Origin: Gymnogyps californianus
Taxonomy: Eukaryota > Chordata > Aves > Accipitriformes > Cathartidae
Reading direction: 5' to 3'
Assembly: GCF_018139145.2 (NCBI RefSeq)
Contig: NC_059478.1
Span: 11,329,001-11,393,000 of the forward strand
DNA: 64,000 nucleotides
Part shown: positions 63,801 to 64,000 of the stretch, one piece after another
How positions within the stretch are numbered: position 1 is the first letter of the stretch
How the letters are laid out: every line of letters begins with the position of its first letter
Translations under genes and position numbers: made by a program
The notes under the pieces: model-generated
Seen by the model: only the letters and a program-made list of their open reading frames with translations
What the model was told of the DNA's origin: nothing
Databases searched by the model: none

Positions 63801-64000
63801 ATTGGTATTTCTCAATCAAAACATTTTAGAATTTCTGTTTAATTAAAATTTATAGTTTCAACTTTTTATCCCTAATTTCTGGTGAAAATAAATATTGTAA
63901 ATATTACCTGTGGGAATAGAAATTCTAATATTTATTTAGTTTTAATTCTCAGCTACAGTAAATGTATAGTATTCCTATGATTGCTGTAGGGCTATGAAGA

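Larger units (their letters stand above)
33910..64000 (+). other. PTPRC: PTPRC first long intron (runs off the right edge)
   Basis: This stretch starts at the phase-1 donor GTAGGT. The next PTPRC exons (a very small one, then Ser/Thr/Pro-rich alternatively spliced exons) should follow, but I saw no acceptor followed by a Ser/Thr/Pro-rich frame, so the whole 30 kb appears to be intron; a tiny exon of about 25-30 bases could be missed by eye. Mammalian PTPRC is known for a very long intron, of the order of 50 kb, at this place. Open frames (up to 134 codons, 61607-62011) show no family similarity. It holds several low-complexity tracts and MIR-like relics, listed separately. Confidence 0.8.

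Noticed and set aside
1..64000. tRNA, rRNA, snRNA, microRNA genes and CRISPR arrays
   Set aside because: No cloverleaf-type boxes, U-RNA starts or regularly spaced repeats were seen. The miR-181 genes known beyond PTPRC would lie outside the right edge.

Overview
This window is vertebrate nuclear DNA, almost certainly from a bird. It is AT-rich, has no operon-like gene packing, and its single short coding exons are bounded by GT/AG splice signals. It carries two 5'-truncated CR1 LINE copies and one solo LTR of the ERVL-like type that is very common in neoavian birds, which points to Neoaves rather than a galliform; the exact species cannot be told. Nearly all of the 60-180 codon open frames are chance frames in noncoding DNA.

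Only two genes can be supported, arranged head to head. (1) At about 4.4 kb on the minus strand is the first coding exon (27 codons plus 1 base) of ATP6V1G3, the G3 subunit of the V-type proton ATPase, with a GTAAGT donor and a TATA box 52-58 bases upstream of the start codon. The rest of that gene lies off the left edge, so positions 1-4364 are its first intron. (2) At about 33.6-33.9 kb on the plus strand is the 5' end of PTPRC (CD45, the leukocyte receptor tyrosine phosphatase): a 5'-UTR exon, a probable very short intron, and the exon with the start codon and signal peptide, ending in a phase-1 GTAGGT donor. The neighbourhood ATP6V1G3(-) / PTPRC(+) matches the human 1q31.3 order, supporting both calls independently.

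Layout: 1-4364 ATP6V1G3 intron 1 (with a CR1 copy); 4365-4504 ATP6V1G3 exon 1 and core promoter; 4.5-33.6 kb intergenic (solo LTR at 8.9-9.5 kb, old CR1 at 17.7-18.1 kb, polypyrimidine tract at 28.2 kb, MIR-like relic at 32.1 kb); 33.57-33.91 kb PTPRC promoter-proximal region and first two exons; 33.9-64 kb the first long PTPRC intron, with no further exon recognised, but with MIR-like relics, low-complexity tracts and a perfect 25-bp palindrome.

The most interesting signals are in the PTPRC leader: a 12-codon upstream ORF ending exactly two bases before the main AUG, which appears conserved with the human mRNA, and an overlapping GAS/ISRE-type motif just upstream. No CRISPR, bacterial or other undescribed system was found. 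Comparisons with human sequences are from memory and not from a database search.
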